Shown in pieces: positions 9,062-15,371 of a stretch of 55,872 nucleotides of DNA. The notes below the pieces were generated by a model. That model saw only the letters and a list, made by a program, of their open reading frames with translations, had not been told where the DNA came from and searched no databases. Each line of letters begins with the position of its first letter. The first letter of the stretch is position 1. This DNA is from Caryophanales bacterium. GTDB lineage: Bacteria; Bacillota; Bacilli; Bacillales; Bacillaceae_J. The position numbers and the translations under genes were made by a program. Location: NCBI GenBank assembly GCA_012840465.1, contig DULJ01000072.1, positions 1 to 55,872 on the forward strand, in the 5' to 3' direction.

Positions 9062-9118
9062 CTTATTATAAAGATATAACACTGCCCATTTTGTTATGTT
9101 TTTATAATAAGTTTTTTT
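9062..9118 (+). terminator. AT-rich 20-bp terminator-like hairpin in the leader of the YdjO-like gene
   Basis: The arm at 9062-9081 pairs with 9092-9111 over 20 bp (two G-T pairs), with a 10-base loop CTGCCCATTT, followed at once by seven Ts. metK already has its own terminator at 8951, so this one is either a leader attenuator for the next gene or an extra insulator. It ends 60 bases before the start codon. Confidence 0.75.
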
Positions 9119-9178
9119 GTTGCAATCATGGCTTATGTGTTTTTTTATAAACATAATTCTTGAAAGGTGTGGTAGGTA

Positions 9179-9385
9179 ATGGCTTTTGGAAGAAGACCAG
9201 TAGAAGAGGTTGTTACAGAGGAGACAAAGGTGTGGGTATGCACCTCAGATGATTGCAACTGTTGGGTTCGTGATAATTTCAAAAGTAGTGATGAACCAGC
9301 TTGTCCAATATGTCAAAGTGAAATGAACCCAAGTACTAAAATGCTGCCGGTCGTTGAAAATCATAGCCGACATAATTTTAAATAA
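9179..9385 (+). CDS. YdjO-like small cysteine-rich protein (cold-inducible family)
   Basis: A 68-residue cytoplasmic protein. The Cys pattern CTSDDCNCW followed about 18 residues later by CPIC suggests a single zinc-binding site (CX4C ... CX2C), and the family (YdjO) is annotated as cold-inducible in B. subtilis. The N-terminus MAFGRRP and the absence of hydrophobic segments fit the family. GGTGTGGTAGG upstream is a loose ribosome site. Its neighbour is a cold shock protein gene, which supports a shared temperature response. Biochemical role unknown. Confidence 0.75.
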   Translation: MAFGRRPVEEVVTEETKVWVCTSDDCNCWVRDNFKSSDEPACPICQSEMNPSTKMLPVVENHSRHNFK

Positions 9386-9389
9386 TTAA

Positions 9390-9418
9390 TTGACTTAAGA
9401 AATTATATGGTATATTAT
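9390..9418 (+). promoter_or_regulatory. Promoter of the cold shock protein gene
   Basis: TTGACT at 9390-9395 and TATTAT at 9413-9418 are 17 bases apart, directly after the stop of the YdjO-like gene. Transcription from here gives a leader of about 170 bases before the Csp start codon. Confidence 0.65.
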
Positions 9419-9472
9419 TTAAAAATACGCTATTAAGTTCGTTTATAAAACTTTGCATGTATATACGTAAGT

Positions 9473-9532
9473 CGTGACTGCAAATGGAATGTGGACGATT
9501 ACTTCCCCACACTTTGCAGTTACGGCTTTTTT
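9473..9532 (+). terminator. Leader terminator ahead of csp, possible cold-responsive attenuator
   Basis: The arms 9473-9484 and 9513-9524 form a 12-bp stem with one G-T pair. An inner TGTGG/CCACA stem continues it and six Ts follow. It lies downstream of the promoter at 9390 and upstream of the csp ribosome site, so it would act on the csp leader itself. An upstream ACTTTGCA at 9450-9457 repeats the start of the 3' arm (ACTTTGCA at 9511-9518) and could pair with the 5' arm instead, an antiterminator candidate. Confidence 0.7.
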
Positions 9533-9597
9533 ATATTTGATTTCAAAAAAAGTAAATAAGCTTATGGTGAATAATAAAATTATTGGAGGAAATACAA

Positions 9598-9798
9598 ATG
9601 CAAACAGGTACAGTTAAATGGTTTAATGCAGAAAAAGGTTTCGGATTTATTGAAGTTCAAGGTGGAGAAGATGTTTTCGTACATTTCTCAGCTATTCAAA
9701 GCGAAGGTTTTAAGTCATTAGAAGAAGGTCAAAAAGTTTCTTTCGAAGTTGTTGAAGGAAATCGCGGACCACAAGCTGCTAATGTTCAAAAAGCATAA
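9598..9798 (+). CDS. Cold shock protein (CspB/CspD type)
   Basis: A 66-residue single cold shock domain. RNP-1 is KGFGFIEV and RNP-2 is VFVHFSAI, both intact; the start [14 protein letters not shown] is canonical. Such proteins bind single-stranded RNA and DNA and melt RNA structures, helping translation and antitermination at low temperature. The ATG at 9598 follows TTGGAGGA. The long leader with a terminator-like hairpin suggests self-regulation by RNA structure. Which B. subtilis paralogue it matches cannot be decided here. Confidence 0.95.
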   Translation: MQTGTVKWFNAEKGFGFIEVQGGEDVFVHFSAIQSEGFKSLEEGQKVSFEVVEGNRGPQAANVQKA

Positions 9799-9810
9799 TT
9801 AGCGTAATAA

Positions 9811-9854
9811 TATATAGCATGGGGTTGTCAATGACAGCCCCCCCTATATATTTT
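9811..9854 (+). terminator. Terminator of csp
   Basis: GGGGTTGTC at 9821-9829 pairs with GACAGCCCC at 9833-9841 (one G-T), framed by TATATA on both sides, followed by TTTTA. It lies about 20 bases after the Csp stop codon. Confidence 0.65.
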
Positions 9855-10104
9855 ATCTACTAAACACCTCTTGGTTGATTCCTTCTTTTTATCCCACATT
9901 ATTTTATTTTTCAAATTATCTAATGTTTAAATTGATTAACAAGTTGGTTTTTAAAGGCTAATTCCCATGGCGCGGTCTAGGAACCGTAAAGATGAAAGAG
10001 AGGTAGGGCTTTCGTTGTTTTAGATATAATCAGGAAATGTTTAGTAAAAATATAAGGAGACCCACGGTAAACGTATGTCTCCAAACTACATAATTATTTA
10101 TGAT
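9855..10104. other. Intergenic stretch without a recognised gene
   Basis: No ORF with a ribosome site is seen on either strand. The only structure noticed is GGAGAC ... GTCTCC near 10057-10083, a 6-bp stem with a 15-base loop. The segment leads into a dispersed repeat at 10105. Confidence 0.5.
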
Positions 10105-10210
10105 GTCTAGCTCCAGTGCACAGCGACTCGAAAAACTTCACCCGTCTTCCTACGATAAGTCGATGTGCTCCAGTTCTTTCGCCGCTAAACGTGCACTTCC
10201 GCTTTTCTAT
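10105..10210 (-). repeat. Dispersed 3'-end repeat (family R2), copy a
   Basis: Shares with four other places in the window the pattern GTCTAGCTCCAG ... AGCGACTCG ... TACGATAAGTCGA ... TGTGCTCCAG ... GCTAAAC ... CGCTTCCGCTTTTCTA. Its right end supplies the TAG stop of ytoA at 10207-10209. Confidence 0.85.
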
Positions 10211-10719
10211 TTTTGCAATGACTTATAAAATTGGCCTTTTTCAACATATTCCCGTCTAATTCTAGCCATGTCTTTCAGGTCTTCTTCATTCAATTCGCGG
10301 ATGACTTTCGCTGGGCGTCCGAACGCCAAACAGTTTGGTGGAACTTTTTTCCCTTGAGAAACGAGGCTACCAGCACCGATAAAGGCACCTTCCCCAATTT
10401 CAGCACCATCTAAAACCGTTGATCCCATCCCTATTAAGGCATTTTTTCTAATCATACAGCTATGTAAAATAACCATATGTCCCACAGTTACGTCATCTTC
10501 TATGATTAGCGGATTATTAGGGCTTTGGTGAAGAACAGAATTGTCCTGGATACTTACTCGATCTCCGATAATGGTTGGGGCAACATCCCCACGGATGGAG
10601 GTATTGAACCAAATATTGGATAACTCTCCAATTGTAACATCGCCTGTTACAGTTACAAAATCTGCAATAAAAGCGCTTTCTGCTATTTTTGGATATTTTC
10701 CCTTGAATTCATAAATCAT
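10207..10719 (-). CDS. ytoA: Gamma-carbonic-anhydrase-like hexapeptide-repeat protein (YtoA)
   Basis: A 170-residue left-handed beta-helix protein. Hexapeptide turns occur throughout residues ~15-140 (VTVTGDVTIGE, DRVSIQDNSVLHQS, DDVTVGHMVILHS, GMGSTVLDGAEIG). The histidines in VLHQS, VGHMV and ILHS fit the three zinc ligands of gamma-class carbonic anhydrases (PaaY/YrdA group). Whether it hydrates CO2 is uncertain, as many family members are inactive. The ATG at 10719 was chosen over the longest frame because AAAGGAATGA stands about 12 bases ahead. Position matches B. subtilis ytoA. Confidence 0.88.
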   Translation of the reverse strand: MIYEFKGKYPKIAESAFIADFVTVTGDVTIGELSNIWFNTSIRGDVAPTIIGDRVSIQDNSVLHQSPNNPLIIEDDVTVGHMVILHSCMIRKNALIGMGSTVLDGAEIGEGAFIGAGSLVSQGKKVPPNCLAFGRPAKVIRELNEEDLKDMARIRREYVEKGQFYKSLQK

Positions 10720-10831
10720 AACAATATCATTCCTTTTAAAAAAGTTGTGATTTGAATAAAGGTCCATTCAAACCATAAAATGATTGTATCATGGATAATT
10801 GTTAAAATTAAGAATAAAGGAGATTTTTTTC

Positions 10832-11623
10832 ATGTGGAAGTGGGAAGTAGAAGATCCTCGTGGGGTGTTTGTAGTTGTTCATGGTGCATTTGAACATCAA
10901 GGGCGCTACAAGTGGTTAACAGAAATGTGGAAAGCGAGTAAAATGAATGTAGTACTTGGCGATTTGCCTGGTCAAGGTACTTCTACAAGAAAAAGAGGGC
11001 ATATTGATTCTTTTAATGAATATATAGAGACGATTTGCAAATGGGTTGATGAAGCAAGGGTGTATGATTTACCAATCTTTATGCTTGGTCATAGCATGGG
11101 GGGCTTGGCTGTCATTCGGACATTACAGGAGAAACAATTACCTGTTAAGGCAGCTGTTTTGTCTTCACCGTGTTTAGGACTAACAAACCCACCGCCGAAA
11201 GGGTTACAATTGGCTGCAAAAGCTTTAAATGTAGTCGCTCCCTCTTTACGCCTTGCTTCCCATATGGAGCCGAAGATTGCGACGCGAAATAAAGAAGTGA
11301 TGCAATTCGATGAAAACGACTCACTTTATGTTACAAAGGTTTCTGTCCGCTGGTATCAAGAACTTGTAAAGGCGATGGAGCAAGCTAATCATAATATTGA
11401 TAAACTGCCTAGTGATATTCCAATATTACTGATGCAGGCAGGGGCGGATAGAATTGTCGATAAGGTTGTTGTAAAAGAATGGTTTGATAAAATAACGGTA
11501 AATGAAAAACTTTATAAAGAATGGCCAAAGCTGTACCATGAAATATTCAATGAACCGGAACGAGATGAAGTATTTAAATATGCCAAAGGTTTTATTGAAA
11601 TGCAATTGCAAAAATCATTGTAA
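10832..11623 (+). CDS. ytpA: Alpha/beta hydrolase, lysophospholipase family (YtpA)
   Basis: A 263-residue monoglyceride-lipase/lysophospholipase-type hydrolase. The nucleophile elbow is GHSMGG, the acid is Asp in AGADRIVD and the histidine is in KLYHEIFNEPERDE, the classical Hydrolase_4 ending. B. subtilis YtpA is reported to make the phospholipid antibiotic bacilysocin; whether this one does is inference. The start at 10832 (MWKWEVEDPRG) has AAAGGAGA 8 bases ahead, so the longer in-frame start at 10799 is rejected. ytpB follows 25 bases later, so the two are probably co-transcribed. Confidence 0.88.
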   Translation: MWKWEVEDPRGVFVVVHGAFEHQGRYKWLTEMWKASKMNVVLGDLPGQGTSTRKRGHIDSFNEYIETICKWVDEARVYDLPIFMLGHSMGGLAVIRTLQEKQLPVKAAVLSSPCLGLTNPPPKGLQLAAKALNVVAPSLRLASHMEPKIATRNKEVMQFDENDSLYVTKVSVRWYQELVKAMEQANHNIDKLPSDIPILLMQAGADRIVDKVVVKEWFDKITVNEKLYKEWPKLYHEIFNEPERDEVFKYAKGFIEMQLQKSL

Positions 11624-11648
11624 AGGTATTGTTTGGAGTGAAAAAGGA

Positions 11649-12713
11649 TTGACAGCACCCGGTTACGTATTTTCCTTGATGAAAAAAATATATAAAGAGG
11701 TTTTTCCTAATGTCCATTTACATTTAAATAAATGGATAATAAAAGCGCGCCAAATTCCTGATCCCGAACTTAGAAAGCAGGCAATCGCCAGTATTAATAC
11801 GAAAACCTTTCATTGTGAAGGTGGAGGAATCTATGCCATTTTGGCAAGGGAATCACTGTCTGATTGTATTGAATTCATTGTGGCTTATCAAACGATTAGT
11901 GATTACTTGGATAATTTATGTGATCGCAGTACCTCACTAGACCCTGTTGATTTCAGGAGTCTACATGAGTCGATGCTGCACGCCTTAACACCGGGTGCTA
12001 GTACGAAAAATTATTATCGCTACCGCAAGGAGCAGGATGATGGCGGTTATTTATGTACATTAGTGGAGACTTGTCAAAAGATTCTTATGAAAGTGAAGCA
12101 CTATGAAAAAATCGCACCTTATTTACACGAATTGGCTTCCTATTATTGCGACTTACAGGTGTACAAGCATATTAAGCCTGAAAAAAGAGTACCTGAATTG
12201 GAAGCCTGGTTTGAATTGCACAAGGAAAAGTTTCCGGAAATGGAATGGTATGAATTTTCGGCATGTGCTGGTTCAACAATAGGGATCTTTTGTTTAGTTG
12301 CCTATGGCTTCAATCCTGTTTTTACTGATAAAGAAATGTTGCAGGTTAGAGAGGCTCTATTTCCTTACGTCCAAGGCCTTCATATTTTATTAGATTATTT
12401 TATCGATCAGGAAGAAGACAGGACCTGCGGCGATTTGAACTTCTGCTTTTATTATCCTAGCCCGGAAATTTTAAAAATGCGGGTTATTCATTTTTTTGGA
12501 CAAGCTAATGCACATAGTAAAGGATTGCCGGACGAAAGTTTTCATCGTTTAATTAACCATGGGCTTTTAGGTTTATATCTTTCCGATCCAAAGGTAAAAA
12601 AACAAATCGAAATCAAGAGTGGTATGCGGAAAATTTTAAAAAGCGGGGGTTTCGCTTCGTTATTTTTTTACATAAACGGGCGTTGGTATCGAAAGTATTT
12701 TGGGACAAAATAG
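11649..12713 (+). CDS. ytpB: Tetraprenyl-beta-curcumene synthase-like large terpene synthase (YtpB)
   Basis: A 354-residue member of the YtpB family (DUF2600), which cyclises linear C35 or C30 prenyl diphosphates to tetraprenyl-beta-curcumene, a step toward sesquarterpenes. Conserved family stretches are KTFHCEGGGIYA near residue 50, an Asp-rich DYLDNLCD near 85, HALTPG, DDGGYL, and FIDQEEDR around 258. The TTG at 11649 is preferred: it has GGAG 10 bases ahead and gives the family-typical N-terminus, whereas the longest frame runs inside ytpA. No membrane segment is clear. It sits beside ytpA as in B. subtilis. Confidence 0.9.
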   Translation: MTAPGYVFSLMKKIYKEVFPNVHLHLNKWIIKARQIPDPELRKQAIASINTKTFHCEGGGIYAILARESLSDCIEFIVAYQTISDYLDNLCDRSTSLDPVDFRSLHESMLHALTPGASTKNYYRYRKEQDDGGYLCTLVETCQKILMKVKHYEKIAPYLHELASYYCDLQVYKHIKPEKRVPELEAWFELHKEKFPEMEWYEFSACAGSTIGIFCLVAYGFNPVFTDKEMLQVREALFPYVQGLHILLDYFIDQEEDRTCGDLNFCFYYPSPEILKMRVIHFFGQANAHSKGLPDESFHRLINHGLLGLYLSDPKVKKQIEIKSGMRKILKSGGFASLFFYINGRWYRKYFGTK

Positions 12714-12766
12714 AAATAGGCTGCCTCTTACATTTACTGTTGAGACAACCTGTTTCGTTCACTATT

Positions 12767-12812
12767 GTCCAGCTCCAGTTTATACGTCGCTAAACGGGTG
12801 CCTACGCTTTTA
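12767..12812 (-). repeat. Dispersed 3'-end repeat (family R2), short copy b
   Basis: A short version keeping only the ends: GTCCAGCTCCAG joined to TATACGTCGCTAAACGGGTG and CGCTTTTA. The leftward mnmM stop codon (CTA at 12802-12804 on this strand) falls inside its right end. Confidence 0.8.
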
Positions 12813-13377
12813 TCTTTTCAATTGCAATTACAAACGGTGCATGATTGATTTGGTTCAGAAATTGATATTGAAGCACTTGGGCCTGTTTTTGATCAATCGT
12901 TCTAACATATTGGATAAGCTGATCTCGTTCAATTTGACCTTCGGGATGACCATGGTAGACAACGATGACAATGATTCCTCCAGCGGGCATGATCGTTAGC
13001 AGTTGCTTTACGGCGCTTACGCTAGAGTCCGGTGTTGTAACAATGGTTTTGTCACCGCCTGGTAAATAACCTAAATTGAATATCGCAGCTTTGATCTTTT
13101 TATGAAATTCTGTTGGAATAACGGATTCAATTTGATCATGACTTTTTAGAAAAAGCTCTACTCTTTTCTGGAGATTGCTTTCTTGAAGGCGCTTATGTGC
13201 ATTTTCCAGCGCAACCTGTTGGATGTCAAAACCATAAACTTTTCCGTTAGGACCTACCAATTTGGCCAAAACATAAGTGTCGTGGCCGTTTCCAACGGTT
13301 GCGTCAACGGTGACATCTCCTTCTTCAATGGCAGCTTCAAGTAAGGAATGGGCATATGGAAGAACGCGTTTCAACAT
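12802..13377 (-). CDS. mnmM: tRNA (mnm5s2U34)-methyltransferase, rRNA-methylase-like (YtqB/MnmM)
   Basis: A 191-residue SAM-dependent class I methyltransferase. The SAM loop is VDATVGNGHDT near residue 24, the acidic end of strand 2 is YGFDIQ, and the motif NLGYLPGGDK near residue 95 is the family's catalytic-type NxGYLPG. B. subtilis YtqB has been shown to methylate nm5s2U to mnm5s2U at the tRNA wobble base and was renamed MnmM. The ATG at 13377 overlaps the end of the radical SAM gene by 7 bases, and GGGTGTG lies just ahead. The two genes act in one pathway. Confidence 0.85.
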   Translation of the reverse strand: MLKRVLPYAHSLLEAAIEEGDVTVDATVGNGHDTYVLAKLVGPNGKVYGFDIQQVALENAHKRLQESNLQKRVELFLKSHDQIESVIPTEFHKKIKAAIFNLGYLPGGDKTIVTTPDSSVSAVKQLLTIMPAGGIIVIVVYHGHPEGQIERDQLIQYVRTIDQKQAQVLQYQFLNQINHAPFVIAIEKIKA

Positions 13378-14330
13378 TGGGCACACCCTTCTTTACCTGC
13401 CAATTTACCTTGCCAGCTATCACGTCTTTTCAGTTCGGCATCAATCGCATTTAAAACTTCCCATTTTCTAAGGCTCCACATTGGGCCGATCATTAAATCC
13501 GGTGGTCCATCACCTGTGATGCGATGAATCACAATTTCAGGGGGTAAAATCTCCAATTGGTCACATACTAAATTTACATAATCCTCAAAAGATAAAAATT
13601 GGAGCAGGCCGTTTTCATATTGCTTGACCATCGGGGTCCCTTTTAGTAAATGAAGAAGATGAATTTTAATTCCTTGAATATCAAGCTTTGCGACTTCTTT
13701 AGCTGTTTCTAACATCATTTCCGGCGTCTCCTGCGGAAGTCCGTTAATAATATGGGAACAGACCTTAATGCCATGTTTCCGAAGCTTTGCAACTCCTTCT
13801 TTGTAACAATCATAGTCATGGGCACGGTTGATCAGATTTGCTGTTGATTCATGCACGGTCTGTAGGCCAAGCTCGACCCATAAATAAATCCGTTCATTCA
13901 GTTCGGCTAAATATTCAACCACATCATCAGGCAGACAGTCCGGTCTTGTTGCAATTGACAACCCCACAACGTCAGGCTGTTGTAAAATAATTTCATATTT
14001 TTCGCGAAGCTCTTCGACAGGTGCATACGTATTTGAAAAAGCTTGGAAATAGCCTAGGTATTTGCCATCCTTCCATTTCTCATGCATTTTCGTCCTTATA
14101 TCATTAAATTGTTTAACTAAATGATCAGTACGATTACCGGCAAAATCGCCGGAACCAGCAGCACTACAGAAAGTACACCCGCCATAGGCAACCTTTCCGT
14201 CCCGATTCGGGCAGTCAAACCCGCCATCAAGTGCCACCTTAAATACTTTATGTCCAAACGTTTCACGTAAATGATAGTTCCATGTATGGTACCGCTTTTG
14301 ATCTGACGTATAAGGGAATGAATTCTTCAT
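13371..14330 (-). CDS. mnmL: Radical SAM protein, TIGR01212 family (YtqA/MnmL)
   Basis: A 319-residue radical SAM enzyme. The cluster-binding cysteines are in CPNRDGKVAYGGCTFCSAAG near residue 38, spaced CX10CX2C, which is characteristic of the Elp3-like TIGR01212 group rather than the usual CX3CX2C. A further Cys pair lies at the extreme C-terminus (EGCAQC). In B. subtilis the ytqA and ytqB products have been placed in wobble-uridine (mnm5s2U) synthesis; the name MnmL follows that work as I recall it. Start ATG 14330 with GGAGGGA upstream. It leads a two-gene operon with mnmM. Confidence 0.85.
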   Translation of the reverse strand: MKNSFPYTSDQKRYHTWNYHLRETFGHKVFKVALDGGFDCPNRDGKVAYGGCTFCSAAGSGDFAGNRTDHLVKQFNDIRTKMHEKWKDGKYLGYFQAFSNTYAPVEELREKYEIILQQPDVVGLSIATRPDCLPDDVVEYLAELNERIYLWVELGLQTVHESTANLINRAHDYDCYKEGVAKLRKHGIKVCSHIINGLPQETPEMMLETAKEVAKLDIQGIKIHLLHLLKGTPMVKQYENGLLQFLSFEDYVNLVCDQLEILPPEIVIHRITGDGPPDLMIGPMWSLRKWEVLNAIDAELKRRDSWQGKLAGKEGCAQC

Positions 14331-14369
14331 TTAATTCCCTCCTTCTATAAGAGTTACTTTTGTGTGTTA

Positions 14370-14547
14370 ATCAAATGCGCCTTGGCGTATTTGTGCCCAG
14401 ATTTTTTAGGCCCACAGGACGTGGGTCACAAAGACGTTGCCACAGGATGTGGCGTTCTTAGTCTTTGATCTGCTCGAAAAACTACCTCTGAAAATCTGAG
14501 GCATCCGCCGGAGGCTTTAACTTTATTCGGTTGTTTGAATAAAGTTA
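14370..14547 (+). repeat. Structured dispersed repeat (family R1), long copy a
   Basis: A chain of short hairpins: TGCGCC TT GGCGTA at 14376-14389; CCCACAGGACGTGGG at 14411-14425; GCCACAGGATGTGGC at 14439-14453; GCATCCGCCGGAGGC near 14501-14515; and an AT-rich hairpin at 14518-14547. The same order, reversed, is found at 55296-55458 with close identity. Shorter copies lacking the two GGA-loop hairpins are at 24147-24237 and 31703-31766. No ORF lies inside, so it is a MITE- or REP-like element. The remaining bases up to 14700 show no gene. Confidence 0.85.
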
Positions 14548-14705
14548 ACACAAGTGTCATTTTAGCATGATAACCGCTTTGGGAACAAGGGGGCGAGTTT
14601 TGGGACGCCGAGTCGGAGTTCCCGACCCTCTGACCCGCATAACAAATAGGAAAACTGTACAAAATATAAGTGTTCCTACTTCATTGTTTAAAGGGGGATA
14701 CAACT

Positions 14706-14981
14706 ATGGCAACACGTGCATCAGTTGACCAACATATCAACAGAGCTGAAGAAGCTTGTAAATACGCGTTAGACCAATTAGAAATTGCGAACCAGCAGGA
14801 GCACTACAATACGACCGAGTATACAGATGCGCAAATGATGTTAAATGAATCCTATGTGGAATTGCAAAAGCTGATGTTAAGCTCCGATAAGCAGCAGAAA
14901 GAACGTTTATACCGGATGCAATTACAAATCAATCGCATCCAAAATGATATGATTTTGGATCAGGAAAACTTATTAATGTAA
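14706..14981 (+). CDS. ytzC: YtzC-like DUF2524 protein
   Basis: A 91-residue hydrophilic, mostly helical protein of the YtzC family found in Bacillaceae. Heptad-like spacing (ACKYALDQLEIANQQEHYN ... LNESYVELQKLML ... RMQLQINRIQND) suggests a coiled-coil hairpin. ATG at 14706 follows AAAGGGGGA; the upstream in-frame start at 14670 lacks a ribosome site. It lies between mnmL and leuS, close to its place in B. subtilis. Function is unknown. Confidence 0.8.
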   Translation: MATRASVDQHINRAEEACKYALDQLEIANQQEHYNTTEYTDAQMMLNESYVELQKLMLSSDKQQKERLYRMQLQINRIQNDMILDQENLLM

Positions 14982-15001
14982 ACTCATATTTGCTTATGGG
15001 C

Positions 15002-15030
15002 TTGACAATAAACCGGTAAATTCTTAAAAT
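15002..15030 (+). promoter_or_regulatory. Promoter of leuS
   Basis: TTGACA at 15002-15007 and TAAAAT at 15025-15030 are 17 bases apart, immediately before the T-box leader. Confidence 0.75.
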
Positions 15031-15044
15031 ACAGACTATATGAT

Positions 15045-15321
15045 GTAACAACTATGATGAGGAATAGTAGTGGTTGATGGGTCTTATAGAGAATTGACGG
15101 TTGGTGCAAGTCAATAGCTTATCAGCATGAACTCGCCTTTAAGTTGCAAATGTGAAATTAACTAAAGTAATGTTTGCCGTATGATCCGCGTTAAGGAATT
15201 ATAAGTGAGTTTGATCTTTATGTGAATTTATATAAGGATTTAACTAATGTGGGTGGTACCGCGGGAAGTTCAAAATAGCCTCTCGTCCCTGGTTATTTAC
15301 AGCTGGGGCGGGAGGTTTTTG
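15045..15321 (+). ncRNA. T-box leader of leuS (leucine specifier)
   Basis: Stem I carries the AG-bulge type segment AGAATTGACGGTTGGTGCAA and a specifier region GAACTCGCC with CTC (Leu) at 15132-15134. The T-box sequence GGGTGGTACCGCGGG lies at about 15251-15265, and the terminator pairs CCTCTCGTCCC with GGGGCGGGAGG ahead of five Ts. Uncharged tRNA-Leu should bind both ends, stabilise the antiterminator and allow leuS transcription. Confidence 0.93.
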
Positions 15322-15371
15322 TGTTGCTCCATACATAATACATTGAAATAAAAAAAGCAGGAGGTTTTTTT

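Noticed and set aside
11502-11648. Longer N-terminus for YtpB
   Set aside because: The extra 49 codons lie inside ytpA in another frame; the TTG at 11649 has a ribosome site and gives the family-typical start.
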